From NCBI GenBank assembly GCA_020636675.1, contig JACJXK010000013.1, forward strand, positions 10,997 through 74,996: 64,000 bases of DNA, given 5' to 3'. The stretch is from Prevotellaceae bacterium. Its GTDB lineage: Bacteria > Bacteroidota > Bacteroidia > Bacteroidales > Paludibacteraceae. The position numbers were made by a program, and so were the translations under genes. Shown one piece after another: positions 8,137-17,015 of the stretch (position 1 is the first letter of the stretch; each line of letters starts with the position of its first letter). Under the pieces are notes generated by a model that was not told the origin of the DNA, did no database searches, and worked only from the letters and a program-made list of their open reading frames with translations.

Positions 8137-9586
8137 GAAAGGACTTATTCTCCTATTTATCGCCATCATTTCGATAAGTTTGTTCAAAATGATAATGGCA
8201 GATGAGATTGCCATATTTTGGGATTCTATCTCATGTATGTCTCATCCTACCTATTTCTATTATGAAAACCATCTTCATAAATTTATCTACGACGGTTTTC
8301 TGGACAATGGAGATCCTCGCATCATACAGTTCTACTTGGCCATTGTTTGGACATTATTCGGAAAGAGTCTATTCATCTCCCATCTCTTTTTCCTACCGGC
8401 AACCATAGGATCCATCTTCCAACTATATAAACTCAGTACAAATACAGATTTAAGAGAGAACCAATACAGATTTCAAATCATATCTTTTAGTTTCATTTTA
8501 GCATTAGTCGATCCGGCTTTCATCACTCAAATTATATTATTAGGAACCGATGTATGGGTTATCTTCTTTGCTCTCTATGCCATAAACATGATGATAAAAG
8601 GAAAGAGGTGGCAAATATCCGTTGCTTTCATTCTTCTCTGCATTTCCAACCGAAGAGGTATGATTATAGCCGCGTCTCTCATGATTAGCTACCTCATCAT
8701 CTACATTACGGATAAGAAAGAGAACAGAGAAATAAGGAGCATCATAAATCATATTATTCCTACCCTTCCGGCTTGCATCGTTGTCATAATCTATATTCTG
8801 ATACGTTTTACCCATCAAGGATGGGTATTCAGTAATCCAAGTTCAAGTTGGTCTGAAACTAGCGAATTTGCAAATTTCGGTATTTTCATACACAACTGCA
8901 TAAATTTCATTTGGCGAAATTTAGACTCAGGAAGAGTATTTATTTGGGCATTCATCATCTATACCATTTTCAAATTCGGCATCAAAAATGTATTCACAAA
9001 AGAAAATAGATATTTATGGATAAGCTATATCATCCTACAGTCTGTTTTTATATGTGTCACCCTTCCTCTATGCAATCCTTTTGGAGCAAGATATTTCATT
9101 GTCCAATTCATTTTGATAGATATTTTCACTATCCATCTATTGTTTAAATTCTATTCAATAAAAAGGAGTAAGATATTAGGCATTATTCTTATCATACTCC
9201 TTGCATCTGGAAATATTTGGAGTTATTCCGAAAAAATTGCACAAAATTGGGATTGTACATTAAGTCATCTGTCTTTCTACAGAACAAGAAAAAATTGTTT
9301 AGACTATTTAGAGAAAGAAGGCATTGAGTTAAGAGAAGTAGCATCCGGATTTTCAATTTATGGAAAACAAAAATACATATTCATAAATGATGATGAAAGA
9401 GAGATATCCAGTTGCATCAAAGACTCCACAAAATATTATATATACAGCAACATCTGCAATGAAAAGGATGAATTTATCGACGAATTAAATCATAAAAATT
9501 CGGTCATAAAGGAGTTCAAAAAAGGAAATATTTTTATAAAAGTGATAAAAATTAATAACGTTCCACGTGGAACAAACAAAAATTGA
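8123..9586 (+). CDS. Polytopic membrane protein, GT-C glycosyltransferase-like
   Basis: A protein of about 487 residues with roughly ten hydrophobic segments. After the first membrane helix comes an acidic loop (ADEIAIFWDSI), typical of GT-C enzymes that use polyprenyl-phosphate sugars (ArnT/PMT-like). I chose the ATG at 8123, which overlaps uvrC by 14 bases and follows a purine-rich stretch; an in-frame ATG at 8099 would overlap by 38. The last codons contain the palindrome GTTCCACGTGGAAC (a parS-like site) translated as NVPRGT. The C-terminal 120 residues are soluble. Substrate and acceptor are unknown, and assignment to the GT-C class is tentative. Confidence 0.65.
   Translation: MKGNRKGLILLFIAIISISLFKMIMADEIAIFWDSISCMSHPTYFYYENHLHKFIYDGFLDNGDPRIIQFYLAIVWTLFGKSLFISHLFFLPATIGSIFQLYKLSTNTDLRENQYRFQIISFSFILALVDPAFITQIILLGTDVWVIFFALYAINMMIKGKRWQISVAFILLCISNRRGMIIAASLMISYLIIYITDKKENREIRSIINHIIPTLPACIVVIIYILIRFTHQGWVFSNPSSSWSETSEFANFGIFIHNCINFIWRNLDSGRVFIWAFIIYTIFKFGIKNVFTKENRYLWISYIILQSVFICVTLPLCNPFGARYFIVQFILIDIFTIHLLFKFYSIKRSKILGIILIILLASGNIWSYSEKIAQNWDCTLSHLSFYRTRKNCLDYLEKEGIELREVASGFSIYGKQKYIFINDDEREISSCIKDSTKYYIYSNICNEKDEFIDELNHKNSVIKEFKKGNIFIKVIKINNVPRGTNKN
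9559..9574. promoter_or_regulatory. parS: parS-like centromere site 1
   Basis: The palindrome GTTCCACGTGGAAC (9560-9573) closely matches the ParB-binding parS consensus TGTTNCACGTGAAACA. It lies inside the 3-prime end of the GT-C-like gene, just before dtd. Confidence 0.75.
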
Positions 9587-9587
9587 C

Positions 9588-10040
9588 ATGAGAGTTTTGA
9601 TTCAAAGAGTAACCAATGCATCGGTTACAATAGATGGAAAAGTGAAATCTAAAATAGAAAATGGACTTTTAGTTTTTGTAGGAATAGAAGATAGAGACAC
9701 CAATGAGGATATAGATTGGTTAGTTGGAAAGATTGTAAACATTAGAATTTTCAACGATGAAAACGGCGTTATGAACAAATCTGTCATAGAAACAGGTGGA
9801 GATATTTTGGTGGTAAGTCAATTTACATTACAGGCTCTTACTAAAAAAGGAAATCGTCCTTCCTATATTAGAGCTTCTAAAGCAGATTTTGCAATTCCAA
9901 TGTATGAAAGATTTTGCAATAAGACAGAAGAACTTTTAGGCAAAGAGATAGGAACTGGAGTATTCGGAGCAGATATGAAGGTAGAACTTCTTAATGACGG
10001 TCCTACCACTATCTGGATAGATTCTCAGAACAGGGAATAA
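9588..10040 (+). CDS. dtd: D-aminoacyl-tRNA deacylase
   Basis: A 150-residue enzyme that hydrolyses D-amino acids mis-attached to tRNA, so they are not used in translation. It begins with the family start MRVLIQRVTNASV. The two active-site motifs are present: SQFTLQA and the Gly-cisPro motif near the C-terminus (NDGPTTIWID). Length is typical. The ATG at 9588 is one base after the upstream gene's stop, so uvrC, the GT-C gene and dtd probably form one transcript. An in-frame non-ATG start 21 bases upstream falls within the previous gene and is unlikely. Confidence 0.95.
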   Translation: MRVLIQRVTNASVTIDGKVKSKIENGLLVFVGIEDRDTNEDIDWLVGKIVNIRIFNDENGVMNKSVIETGGDILVVSQFTLQALTKKGNRPSYIRASKADFAIPMYERFCNKTEELLGKEIGTGVFGADMKVELLNDGPTTIWIDSQNRE

Positions 10041-10142
10041 TTCTATCCGGATTCTGATTTTCGAAGAGGGAATGAAAAGGAGATTGACATCTTTTTAAAT
10101 CAAAAGAATTAGAAATATAAAGGAAGAACAACTCCAAATATA

Positions 10143-10150
10143 TAACTTTG
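10143..10150 (+). promoter_or_regulatory. Promoter -7 element TAACTTTG for the U32 peptidase gene
   Basis: An exact TAnnTTTG match. It lies 85 bases before the start codon, leaving a leader of about 75 bases without an obvious hairpin. Confidence 0.55.
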
Positions 10151-10234
10151 CAAAATGGTTGTCTTTTTTCGAGTAAAGGCAAAGGGTTGTTCTACTCTAT
10201 TAGAAAATAGGAAAACAAAATAATAAAATACTAT

Positions 10235-11503
10235 ATGCAACTTAAAAGAGAAGACTTTGAGATAATGGCTCCGGTAGGTTCTTACGAGAGTCTGCAAGCC
10301 GCTATCCAATCAGGAGCAAATTCAGTATACTTCGGTATAGAGAAGTTAAACATGCGTTCCCGTTCGGCAAGCAATTTCAATACGGACGATTTGAGAGAGA
10401 TTGTCCGTATATGTAAAGAGAACCACATTAAAAGTTATCTTACTGTAAATACGGTCATCTATAATGACGATCTTTCGCTTATGCGCGAGATAGTAGACAC
10501 GGCCAAAGAGGTAGAAGTATCTGCCATCATTGCCGCAGATGTGGCTGTCATGCTTTACGCCTACCAGCAAGGAGTAGAAGTTCATTTATCCACACAATTG
10601 AACATTGCCAATATAGAGGCACTTAAATTTTATTCAAAATATGCCGACGTAGTAGTTTTGGCACGCGAGCTCAATATGAATCAAGTAGCTGCAATATGGA
10701 AAGCCATCAACGAAGAACAGATAAGAGGGCCGAAAGGAGAACTGATACGCATAGAGATGTTCTGTCACGGAGCCCTTTGCATGGCAGTCTCCGGTAAATG
10801 CTATTTGAGTCTTCATGAATTGAACGCATCAGCCAACAGAGGAGCTTGCTATCAAGTATGCAGACATGGATACAGATTAATGGACGATGAAAGAGACATT
10901 GAAATCAAAGTGGACAATCAATATCTGATGTCACCAAAAGATTTGAAAACTATTCATTTTTTGAATAAACTTATTGATTCTGGCGTAAGAGTCATGAAAA
11001 TAGAAGGTAGAGCCAGAGGACCTGAATATGTAAAAACGGTAGTAGGATGTTACAATGAAGCCATTTGTTCTTATATTGACGGAAGTTTCAGTGAAGAAAA
11101 AATAGAAGGTTGGGACAACAGACTAAAAACTGTCTTTAATAGAGGTTTCTGGAATGGTTATTATTTAGGACAACGTCTCGGAGAATGGAGTTCGACATAT
11201 GGATCAGAAGCCACAAAAAGGAAAGTATACGTAGGAAAAGGCATAAAATACTTTTCTAAACTTGGTGTTGCTGAATTTTTAGTTGAAACAAAATATGGAA
11301 TCAAGAAGGGAGACGAAGTAATCATCATGGGTCCTACAACTGGAGTTATTGAAATGAAAGTGGAAGAACTTCAAGTAGACTGCAAAGAGGCTGAAAGTTG
11401 TGACAGAGGTGAATTATTTTCAATGCCTGTTTCTTGCAAAATTCGTCCTTCGGACAAATTATACAAAATAGTGGACGCTTCTGAAGTACCCAATAACCAA
11501 TAA
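10235..11503 (+). CDS. Peptidase U32 family protein (tRNA/rRNA hydroxylation-type)
   Basis: A 422-residue U32 protein. The signature MFCHGALCMAVSGKCYLS (about 172-189) and the later cysteines in RGACYQVCRH provide the conserved Cys set; the N-terminus EIMAPVGSYESLQAAIQSGANSVYFG is the usual TIM-barrel start. Although named peptidases, studied bacterial members (TrhP, RlhA) hydroxylate uridine in tRNA or cytidine in 23S rRNA using prephenate. The length is nearer TrhP/YegQ than the longer RlhA. The next gene is the tRNA-modifying dusB, which fits an RNA-modification role. Exact substrate is inferred. Confidence 0.85.
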   Translation: MQLKREDFEIMAPVGSYESLQAAIQSGANSVYFGIEKLNMRSRSASNFNTDDLREIVRICKENHIKSYLTVNTVIYNDDLSLMREIVDTAKEVEVSAIIAADVAVMLYAYQQGVEVHLSTQLNIANIEALKFYSKYADVVVLARELNMNQVAAIWKAINEEQIRGPKGELIRIEMFCHGALCMAVSGKCYLSLHELNASANRGACYQVCRHGYRLMDDERDIEIKVDNQYLMSPKDLKTIHFLNKLIDSGVRVMKIEGRARGPEYVKTVVGCYNEAICSYIDGSFSEEKIEGWDNRLKTVFNRGFWNGYYLGQRLGEWSSTYGSEATKRKVYVGKGIKYFSKLGVAEFLVETKYGIKKGDEVIIMGPTTGVIEMKVEELQVDCKEAESCDRGELFSMPVSCKIRPSDKLYKIVDASEVPNNQ

Positions 11504-11511
11504 TTTTATAA

Positions 11512-11527
11512 CGTTCCACGTGGAACA
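11512..11527. promoter_or_regulatory. parS: parS-like centromere site 2
   Basis: CGTTCCACGTGGAACA, in the gap between the U32 gene and dusB. Its 14-base core is a perfect palindrome. Confidence 0.75.
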
Positions 11528-11559
11528 AAACGGAAGAAAAATGAGAATAGGAACAAAAA

Positions 11560-11575
11560 CGTTTCACGTGGAACA
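11560..11575. promoter_or_regulatory. parS: parS-like centromere site 3
   Basis: CGTTTCACGTGGAACA, one mismatch from the reverse complement of the classic TGTTCCACGTGAAACA, 32 bases after site 2 and 21 bases before the dusB ATG. Confidence 0.8.
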
Positions 11576-11596
11576 TCATAAAAATAGATAAACAAA

Positions 11597-12583
11597 ATGA
11601 AAATAGGTAATATAGAGTTTGGAAAATATCCGCTTTTTCTTGCACCGATGGAAGATGTAACCGATCCGGCATTCAGATTGGCTTGTAAAAATTTTGGAGC
11701 AGATATGGTATATTCTGAATTTATATCAGCAGATGCTTTAATTAGAAGCGTAGAACGTACAGAAAAAAAACTGACCATAAGCGAAGCCGAACGACCTGTT
11801 GCAATACAACTATATGGAAGAGAACCCGAACCAATTGCAGAAGCTGCTCAAAAAGCCGCAGAAGCCGGGCCTGATATCATTGACTTAAACTTCGGTTGTC
11901 CAGTAAAAAAAGTGGCCGGAAAAGGTGGAGGTGCAGGTCTATTAAAAGATATTCCGAAACTGCTGGAAATAATAAAAGCTGTAGTGAAGGCAGTAAACAT
12001 ACCCGTCACTGTAAAAACAAGATTAGGATGGGACGACAGCAATAAAATCATCACTACCCTAGCCGAACATATTCAGGATTGCGGAGCACAAGCACTAGCC
12101 ATACATGGAAGAACCAGAGCACAGATGTATACCGGAGAAGCAGATTGGACACTGATAGGCGAAGTAAAATCCAACCCAAGAATACATATTCCTATTATCG
12201 GAAATGGAGATGTTACCACAGCTACACGCGCAAAAGAGTGCTTCGAACAATACAATGTAGATGCCGTCATGATAGGAAGAGGAAGCATTGGTCGTCCATG
12301 GATTTTTGAAGAGATGAAACATTATCTGGAAACAGGAGAAGAGCTAAATAAAAAACCATTCGAATACTATCTCAATATTTTAAAACAATGTATAGAAAAG
12401 AATATAGAATGGCTAGATGAAAGAAGAGGAATAACCCACTCAAGAAGACATTTGGCGGCATCTCCTCTATTCAAAGGAATTGACAATTTCAAACAAACTA
12501 GAATTGCCATGCTTCGCGCCGAAACAAAAGATGAATTATTCGAAATACTCGACGGAATAAAAGATAAGTATGAAATGATATAA
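11597..12583 (+). CDS. dusB: tRNA-dihydrouridine synthase
   Basis: A 328-residue flavoenzyme that reduces uridine to dihydrouridine in tRNA D-loops with NADPH. Visible motifs: the N-terminal PLFLAPMEDVTDPAFR, the FMN-barrel signature IDLNFGCPVKKVAGKGGGAGLL with the catalytic Cys in GCP, the RNA-binding segment IHGRTRAQMYTGEADW, and the phosphate-binding GNGDV ... MIGRGSIGRPWIF. The last of these and the length fit the DusB subgroup. It lies between parS-like sites on both sides. The gene ends close to site 4 and shares a bidirectional terminator with the convergent polA. Confidence 0.93.
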   Translation: MKIGNIEFGKYPLFLAPMEDVTDPAFRLACKNFGADMVYSEFISADALIRSVERTEKKLTISEAERPVAIQLYGREPEPIAEAAQKAAEAGPDIIDLNFGCPVKKVAGKGGGAGLLKDIPKLLEIIKAVVKAVNIPVTVKTRLGWDDSNKIITTLAEHIQDCGAQALAIHGRTRAQMYTGEADWTLIGEVKSNPRIHIPIIGNGDVTTATRAKECFEQYNVDAVMIGRGSIGRPWIFEEMKHYLETGEELNKKPFEYYLNILKQCIEKNIEWLDERRGITHSRRHLAASPLFKGIDNFKQTRIAMLRAETKDELFEILDGIKDKYEMI

Positions 12584-12589
12584 AGGTTA

Positions 12590-12605
12590 TGTTTCACGTG
12601 GAACA
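12590..12605. promoter_or_regulatory. parS: parS centromere site 4 (exact consensus)
   Basis: TGTTTCACGTGGAACA is the exact reverse complement of the canonical parS sequence TGTTCCACGTGAAACA. It lies 7 bases after dusB. Confidence 0.88.
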
Positions 12606-12677
12606 TAAAAATGAATCATAGAAAATTTTTACTTGCTTTTCAAAAGATACGGTCCGTTTATTTATACAGTATTACAA

Positions 12678-12726
12678 TAAAAAGAAAGGATACAGAAAAT
12701 TTAATTTTTGTATCCTTTCTTTTTAT
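12678..12726. terminator. Bidirectional terminator between dusB and polA
   Basis: Stem AAAGAAAGGATACA pairing with TGTATCCTTTCTTT, flanked by A-rich sequence on the left and T-rich on the right, between convergent genes. Confidence 0.85.
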
Positions 12727-12742
12727 ATATCCATTATAAAAA

Positions 12743-15508
12743 TCAATGTGCCTCTAACCAATTCACTCCTACTCCACACTCAGCAATTAGAGGAACGGTA
12801 AGCTTTATTGCAGACTGCATTTCGGAAACTACAATATGTTTCACCATATACAACTCATCATTATAAACATTGAAGTTCAACTCATCATGTACCTGCAAAA
12901 TCATCTGCGAACGTAGTGAATTTTCCTGAAACTTTTTATGTATATTGACCATGGCAATCTTTATAATATCTGCAGCCGTTCCCTGTATAGGTGCGTTTAC
13001 AGCATTACGTTCGGCAAATCCACGAACTACACTATTGCGCGAATTGATATCCGGAAGAAAACGCTTACGTCCGAACAACGTTTCTACATAACCTTTTTCA
13101 CGCGCCAACTCTATACATTTCTCCGTATATACTTTAATCTGAGGATATGTCTCAAAATATCCATCTATCAACTCTTTTGCTTCTGCTCTCGGTATACTAA
13201 GCCGCTCGGCCAACCCGAATACAGAAATACCATAGATGATTCCAAAATTGGCCGTTTTAGCCTTACGACGCATATCGGAAGTAACATCCTCAATATCCAA
13301 TTTATATATTTTTGCCGCAGTGGCCGCATGTACATCTTGACCTGAATTGAATGCCTCCAGCATATTCGGATCTTGACTAAGATGAGCCATCAAACGTAAT
13401 TCTATCTGAGAATAATCGGCAGAAAGAAATGTACAACCTTCATCCGCAATAAAAGCTTTTCTTATTTCTTTTCCGTTTTCATCTCTAATCGGTATATTTT
13501 GCAAATTTGGATTACTCGAACTCAACCTACCTGTAGCAGTCACCGTCTGATTATACGAAGTGTGTATTTTTCCTGTTCTAGGATTGATCAAAGTAGGTAA
13601 TGAATCTATATAGGTGGAAAGTAATTTTTTATATCCCCTATACTCTAATATTTTATCCACAACCGGATGTTTTCCTCTTAAAGATTCCAGTACCTCTTCT
13701 GAAGTGGAATACTGACCAGTCTTAGTTTTTTTAGCCTTTTCAACAATTTTCAAACGATCGAAAATCAACTCTCCTACCTGTTTCGGCGAACTGATATTAA
13801 ATTCAAATCCAGCTAACGAATAAATTTCCTTCTCTATTTCCAAAAGTTTTTCCGTCATAATAACGGAAGATTGTTTTAAGGCTTCCGTATCTATTCTAAC
13901 TCCATCATACTCCATTTGGGCAAGAACAGACATTAAAGGCATCTCAATATTATAAAATAAATTTTCAAGATGATTCTCCTCTATATCTTTTTCTAATATA
14001 TTTTTTAACTTTAAAGTAACATCAGCATCTTCTGCCGCATATTCACACAAATTTTCTATATCCACCTTTCTTATCGGCATCTGACCTTTACCTTTCGGCC
14101 CGCACAAATCTTCATAGGTAATAGTCTTATATTTCAGATATATCTCCGCCAAATAATCCATACCATGACGAAGTTCAGGTTGAAGCAGATAATGAGCTAT
14201 CATCGTATCAAAAAGTGGACCTTTCAAATCGACTCCATAATTTTTCAACATAAGAAGATCAAATTTCATATTCTGTCCAATCTTCATTACCGACTCATTT
14301 TCAAAAAACGTTTTAAACCTTCCTACCAAAATTTGTGCTTCTTCCCTATTTTCAGACACAGGTACATAAAAAGCTTCACCTTCGTTCCAAGCAAACGACA
14401 TTCCGACCAAATCTGCCGAAAAAACATCCGTTCCGGTTGTTTCCGTGTCAAAACAGAAAAAATTCCGTTCAGAAATTTTTACTAAAAAATTGGCCATTTT
14501 TTCCTCATTATCAATAAGTTGATAATCATGAGGCACAGAAGTTAAGTCGCTGAGATTTGAATATTTTATTTCACCCGACTCATTATCCACGAATTCTTCA
14601 AAGAGAGAAGGTTGAAGAGGGTCTGATTTTGGTGACTTTTTAACAGGTTCCAATTTTGACAAAATATTTTTGAATTCCAATTCAGAAAATATTTTTTTCA
14701 ACTTTTCAACATTAGGTGATTCTAAAACCAACTTTTCTTCATCAAACTCAATCGGAACATCCAAACGTATCGTTGCCAAAAATTTTGAGAACTTTATTTT
14801 CTCCACATTTTCTTCCACCTTTTTTTTAAGAGCACCCTTCAAAGATTCTGTAGAATTTAAAAGGTTGTCTATAGAACCATATTCGTACAATAGCTTTACT
14901 GCCGTCTTCTCTCCCACTCCCGGACATCCGGGAATATTATCGGAAGCGTCTCCCATCAGTCCGAGAAGATCAATCACCTGTTCGGGAGAAGATAGACCCC
15001 ACTTCTCTTTAACACCTTCCACATCCAATACTTCATAACCACCTCCATGCTTCGGACGATAAATGAATATATTTTCAGAAACAAGTTGGGCGTAATCCTT
15101 ATCAGGAGTGAGCATGAAAACTTTGTAACCTCTCTTTTCGGCCATCTTAGAAACAGTTCCCACTACATCATCAGCTTCAAATCCAGGAACCTCCAAAATA
15201 GGAATATTATAATTTTCAATAATCTCTTTTATTACAGGAATAGAGGCTTTTATATCTTCAGGAGTTGCCTCACGTTGAGCTTTATAAGCCTCATAAGCCT
15301 CATGCCTGAAAGTAGGTCCTGAAGGATCAAAGCAAACGGCGATGTGAGTAGGTGATTGAGTTTTCAACACATCTTCCAAAGTATTAACAAAACCCAATAT
15401 AGCGGAAGTGTTCATCCCTTTGGAATTAACCCTCGGATTTTTTATAAAAGCATAATATGCCCTATATATCAACGCATAAGCATCAATAAGAAAAAGTTTT
15501 TTCTCCAT
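12743..15508 (-). CDS. polA: DNA polymerase I
   Basis: A 921-residue full-length Pol I, used for Okazaki-fragment maturation and repair synthesis. The 5'-3' exonuclease (about 1-290) starts LFLIDAYALIYRAYYAF and includes the H3TH region GVGEKTAVKLL. The 3'-5' exonuclease (about 325-510) keeps its metal-binding residues: FDTETTGTD, NMKFDLL and YAAEDADVT. The polymerase (about 540-921) has motif A SADYSQIELRLMAH, the O-helix RRKAKTANFGIIYG and motif C VHDELNF. All three activities look intact. It is transcribed alone from a TATCTTTG promoter. Confidence 0.97.
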   Translation of the reverse strand: MEKKLFLIDAYALIYRAYYAFIKNPRVNSKGMNTSAILGFVNTLEDVLKTQSPTHIAVCFDPSGPTFRHEAYEAYKAQREATPEDIKASIPVIKEIIENYNIPILEVPGFEADDVVGTVSKMAEKRGYKVFMLTPDKDYAQLVSENIFIYRPKHGGGYEVLDVEGVKEKWGLSSPEQVIDLLGLMGDASDNIPGCPGVGEKTAVKLLYEYGSIDNLLNSTESLKGALKKKVEENVEKIKFSKFLATIRLDVPIEFDEEKLVLESPNVEKLKKIFSELEFKNILSKLEPVKKSPKSDPLQPSLFEEFVDNESGEIKYSNLSDLTSVPHDYQLIDNEEKMANFLVKISERNFFCFDTETTGTDVFSADLVGMSFAWNEGEAFYVPVSENREEAQILVGRFKTFFENESVMKIGQNMKFDLLMLKNYGVDLKGPLFDTMIAHYLLQPELRHGMDYLAEIYLKYKTITYEDLCGPKGKGQMPIRKVDIENLCEYAAEDADVTLKLKNILEKDIEENHLENLFYNIEMPLMSVLAQMEYDGVRIDTEALKQSSVIMTEKLLEIEKEIYSLAGFEFNISSPKQVGELIFDRLKIVEKAKKTKTGQYSTSEEVLESLRGKHPVVDKILEYRGYKKLLSTYIDSLPTLINPRTGKIHTSYNQTVTATGRLSSSNPNLQNIPIRDENGKEIRKAFIADEGCTFLSADYSQIELRLMAHLSQDPNMLEAFNSGQDVHAATAAKIYKLDIEDVTSDMRRKAKTANFGIIYGISVFGLAERLSIPRAEAKELIDGYFETYPQIKVYTEKCIELAREKGYVETLFGRKRFLPDINSRNSVVRGFAERNAVNAPIQGTAADIIKIAMVNIHKKFQENSLRSQMILQVHDELNFNVYNDELYMVKHIVVSEMQSAIKLTVPLIAECGVGVNWLEAH

Positions 15509-15530
15509 ATAAAATTCATCTTATAGAAAA

Positions 15531-15538
15531 CAAAGATA
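15531..15538 (-). promoter_or_regulatory. Promoter -7 element TATCTTTG for polA
   Basis: CAAAGATA on the plus strand, 23 bases upstream of the polA ATG; exact TAnnTTTG match. Confidence 0.6.
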
Positions 15539-15604
15539 GGAAAAATAGGAAAGCCATAGGACATTGCCATTTGATAAATAGAAGTATTTTTAGGTAATGC
15601 AAAT

Positions 15605-15790
15605 TTATTTTAGTAATCGTCAAAAAATAACTTGTGACGATTTTGATAAAATACCGTAGGCACTTCCCCTCCTCCGCGGCCAAAGGCGAGCGTCGACTAA
15701 CGATGATGAAACGTTTAAAAAAAATCCTGTCCATCTTGTTAATCCTGTCAAAAAATACACGGAATGTTTTGCCGATAATGCAATATTAAA
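15605..15790 (-). repeat. MITE-like interspersed repeat, copy C (partial, reverse)
   Basis: It starts with the family end AGTAATCGTCAAAAAATAAC, then TTGTGACGATTTTGATAAAA, a CTCCGCGGCCAAAGGCGAG block, and ATCCTGTCCATCTTGTTAAT. It lacks the far end. It occupies the middle of the gap between polA and the divergent prenyl synthase gene; the rest is AT-rich. Confidence 0.75.
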
Positions 15791-15923
15791 AAAATAAACC
15801 ACAAAATATGTTTTTAACTTTTTTAAATTGCATTTTCATAATCACTTAGTAAAAATAAACATTTAATTAAAATTTTTGTTTCTAAACCATGGGAGTAATG
15901 TAAAGTATTTGACAGAATATTCT

Positions 15924-15931
15924 TACTTTTG
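15924..15931 (+). promoter_or_regulatory. Promoter -7 element TACTTTTG for polyprenyl synthase
   Basis: An exact TAnnTTTG match 28 bases upstream of the ATG at 15959. It argues against an upstream non-ATG start inside this element. Confidence 0.55.
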
Positions 15932-15958
15932 CAGGAAATATTGACGATAAAATTACGG

Positions 15959-16936
15959 ATGATTTCTATTGAACAGATAAAAGAACCAATAAGAGAAGAA
16001 TTTAGATTATTCGATGTCGCTTTCAAAGCAGCATTTCAATCTAATAATGAAATTCTCAGCATCGTCAATGAATATATCCATAACAATAAAGGAAAACAGA
16101 TTCGTCCCATCCTCACCTTTTTGGCAGCAAAAATATGCGGGAAACCAAACGAATCAACCATAAATACCGCCATTTCTCTGGAACTTCTGCACACGGCAAG
16201 TTTGATACATGATGATATAGTAGACGACACTTACGAACGTAGAGGTCAAAAATCAGTGAACGCCATCTGGCGAAATAAAATTGCCGTTCTCGTAGGAGAT
16301 TATATTCTATCACAATCACTATCCATTGCCAACAAAACTAAAAATTGTGACATATTGGATGGAATAACAAATTTGGGTAAGGAATTGTCTGACGGTGAAT
16401 TACTACAAATTTCAAACGCAAAGAATGTAACCGTAGACGAACAGAAATATCTGGAAGTAATCAGCAAAAAAACTGCCATGCTATTTTCCATCTGCACCAG
16501 TTCGGGAGCAATTTCAGTAGGCGCAAATAAGGAAAATATTGAAAAACTTCGCAAGTTCGGAAAAATATACGGCATCTGCTTTCAAATAAAAGACGACATT
16601 TTCGACTACATCTCAACAGAAGAAGAGATAGGTAAACCGGTAGGTAACGACATACGGGAAGGTAAAATCACACTGCCACTTCTCTATGCACTGAAAAGTT
16701 CTGGAGATGAGGAAAAAGAGGAATATTTGAACATTTTAAAACGTAAAGACTTTACACAGGAAAATGTGGAAAAGTTGATCCGGTTCGCTAAAGCAAAAGG
16801 CGGAATAGAATATGCCGAAAAAAGAATGCTGGAATTTAAAGAAGAGGCTATCAAAACTATTGATTATTTTGATGATAACGACATAAAGAAATTTCTTCTC
16901 ATGACATTGGAACATACCATAGAGAGAAAAAAATAA
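15959..16936 (+). CDS. All-trans polyprenyl diphosphate synthase
   Basis: A 325-residue trans-prenyltransferase that extends allylic diphosphates with isopentenyl diphosphate. It probably supplies the menaquinone side chain. The first aspartate-rich motif is DDIVD (85-89) within LIHDDIVDDTYERRG, and the second is DDIFD (212-216) in FQIKDDIFDYI. KQIRP near residue 46 binds the diphosphate. Chain length depends on residues before the first motif and is not predicted here; octaprenyl or longer is usual for this group. I chose the ATG at 15959, downstream of the promoter element. Confidence 0.9.
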   Translation: MISIEQIKEPIREEFRLFDVAFKAAFQSNNEILSIVNEYIHNNKGKQIRPILTFLAAKICGKPNESTINTAISLELLHTASLIHDDIVDDTYERRGQKSVNAIWRNKIAVLVGDYILSQSLSIANKTKNCDILDGITNLGKELSDGELLQISNAKNVTVDEQKYLEVISKKTAMLFSICTSSGAISVGANKENIEKLRKFGKIYGICFQIKDDIFDYISTEEEIGKPVGNDIREGKITLPLLYALKSSGDEEKEEYLNILKRKDFTQENVEKLIRFAKAKGGIEYAEKRMLEFKEEAIKTIDYFDDNDIKKFLLMTLEHTIERKK

Positions 16937-16961
16937 GATAAAAAGATAACATATTATCAAC

Positions 16962-16997
16962 AAAAAAGAGGACTAAATAATAGCCCTCTTTTTTTAT
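16962..16997. terminator. Bidirectional terminator between prenyl synthase and deoC
   Basis: A-run plus AGAGG pairing with CCTCT plus T-run, about 12-base loop, between convergent genes. Confidence 0.75.
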
Positions 16998-17015
16998 AGA
17001 AATAGAAAAAGATAA

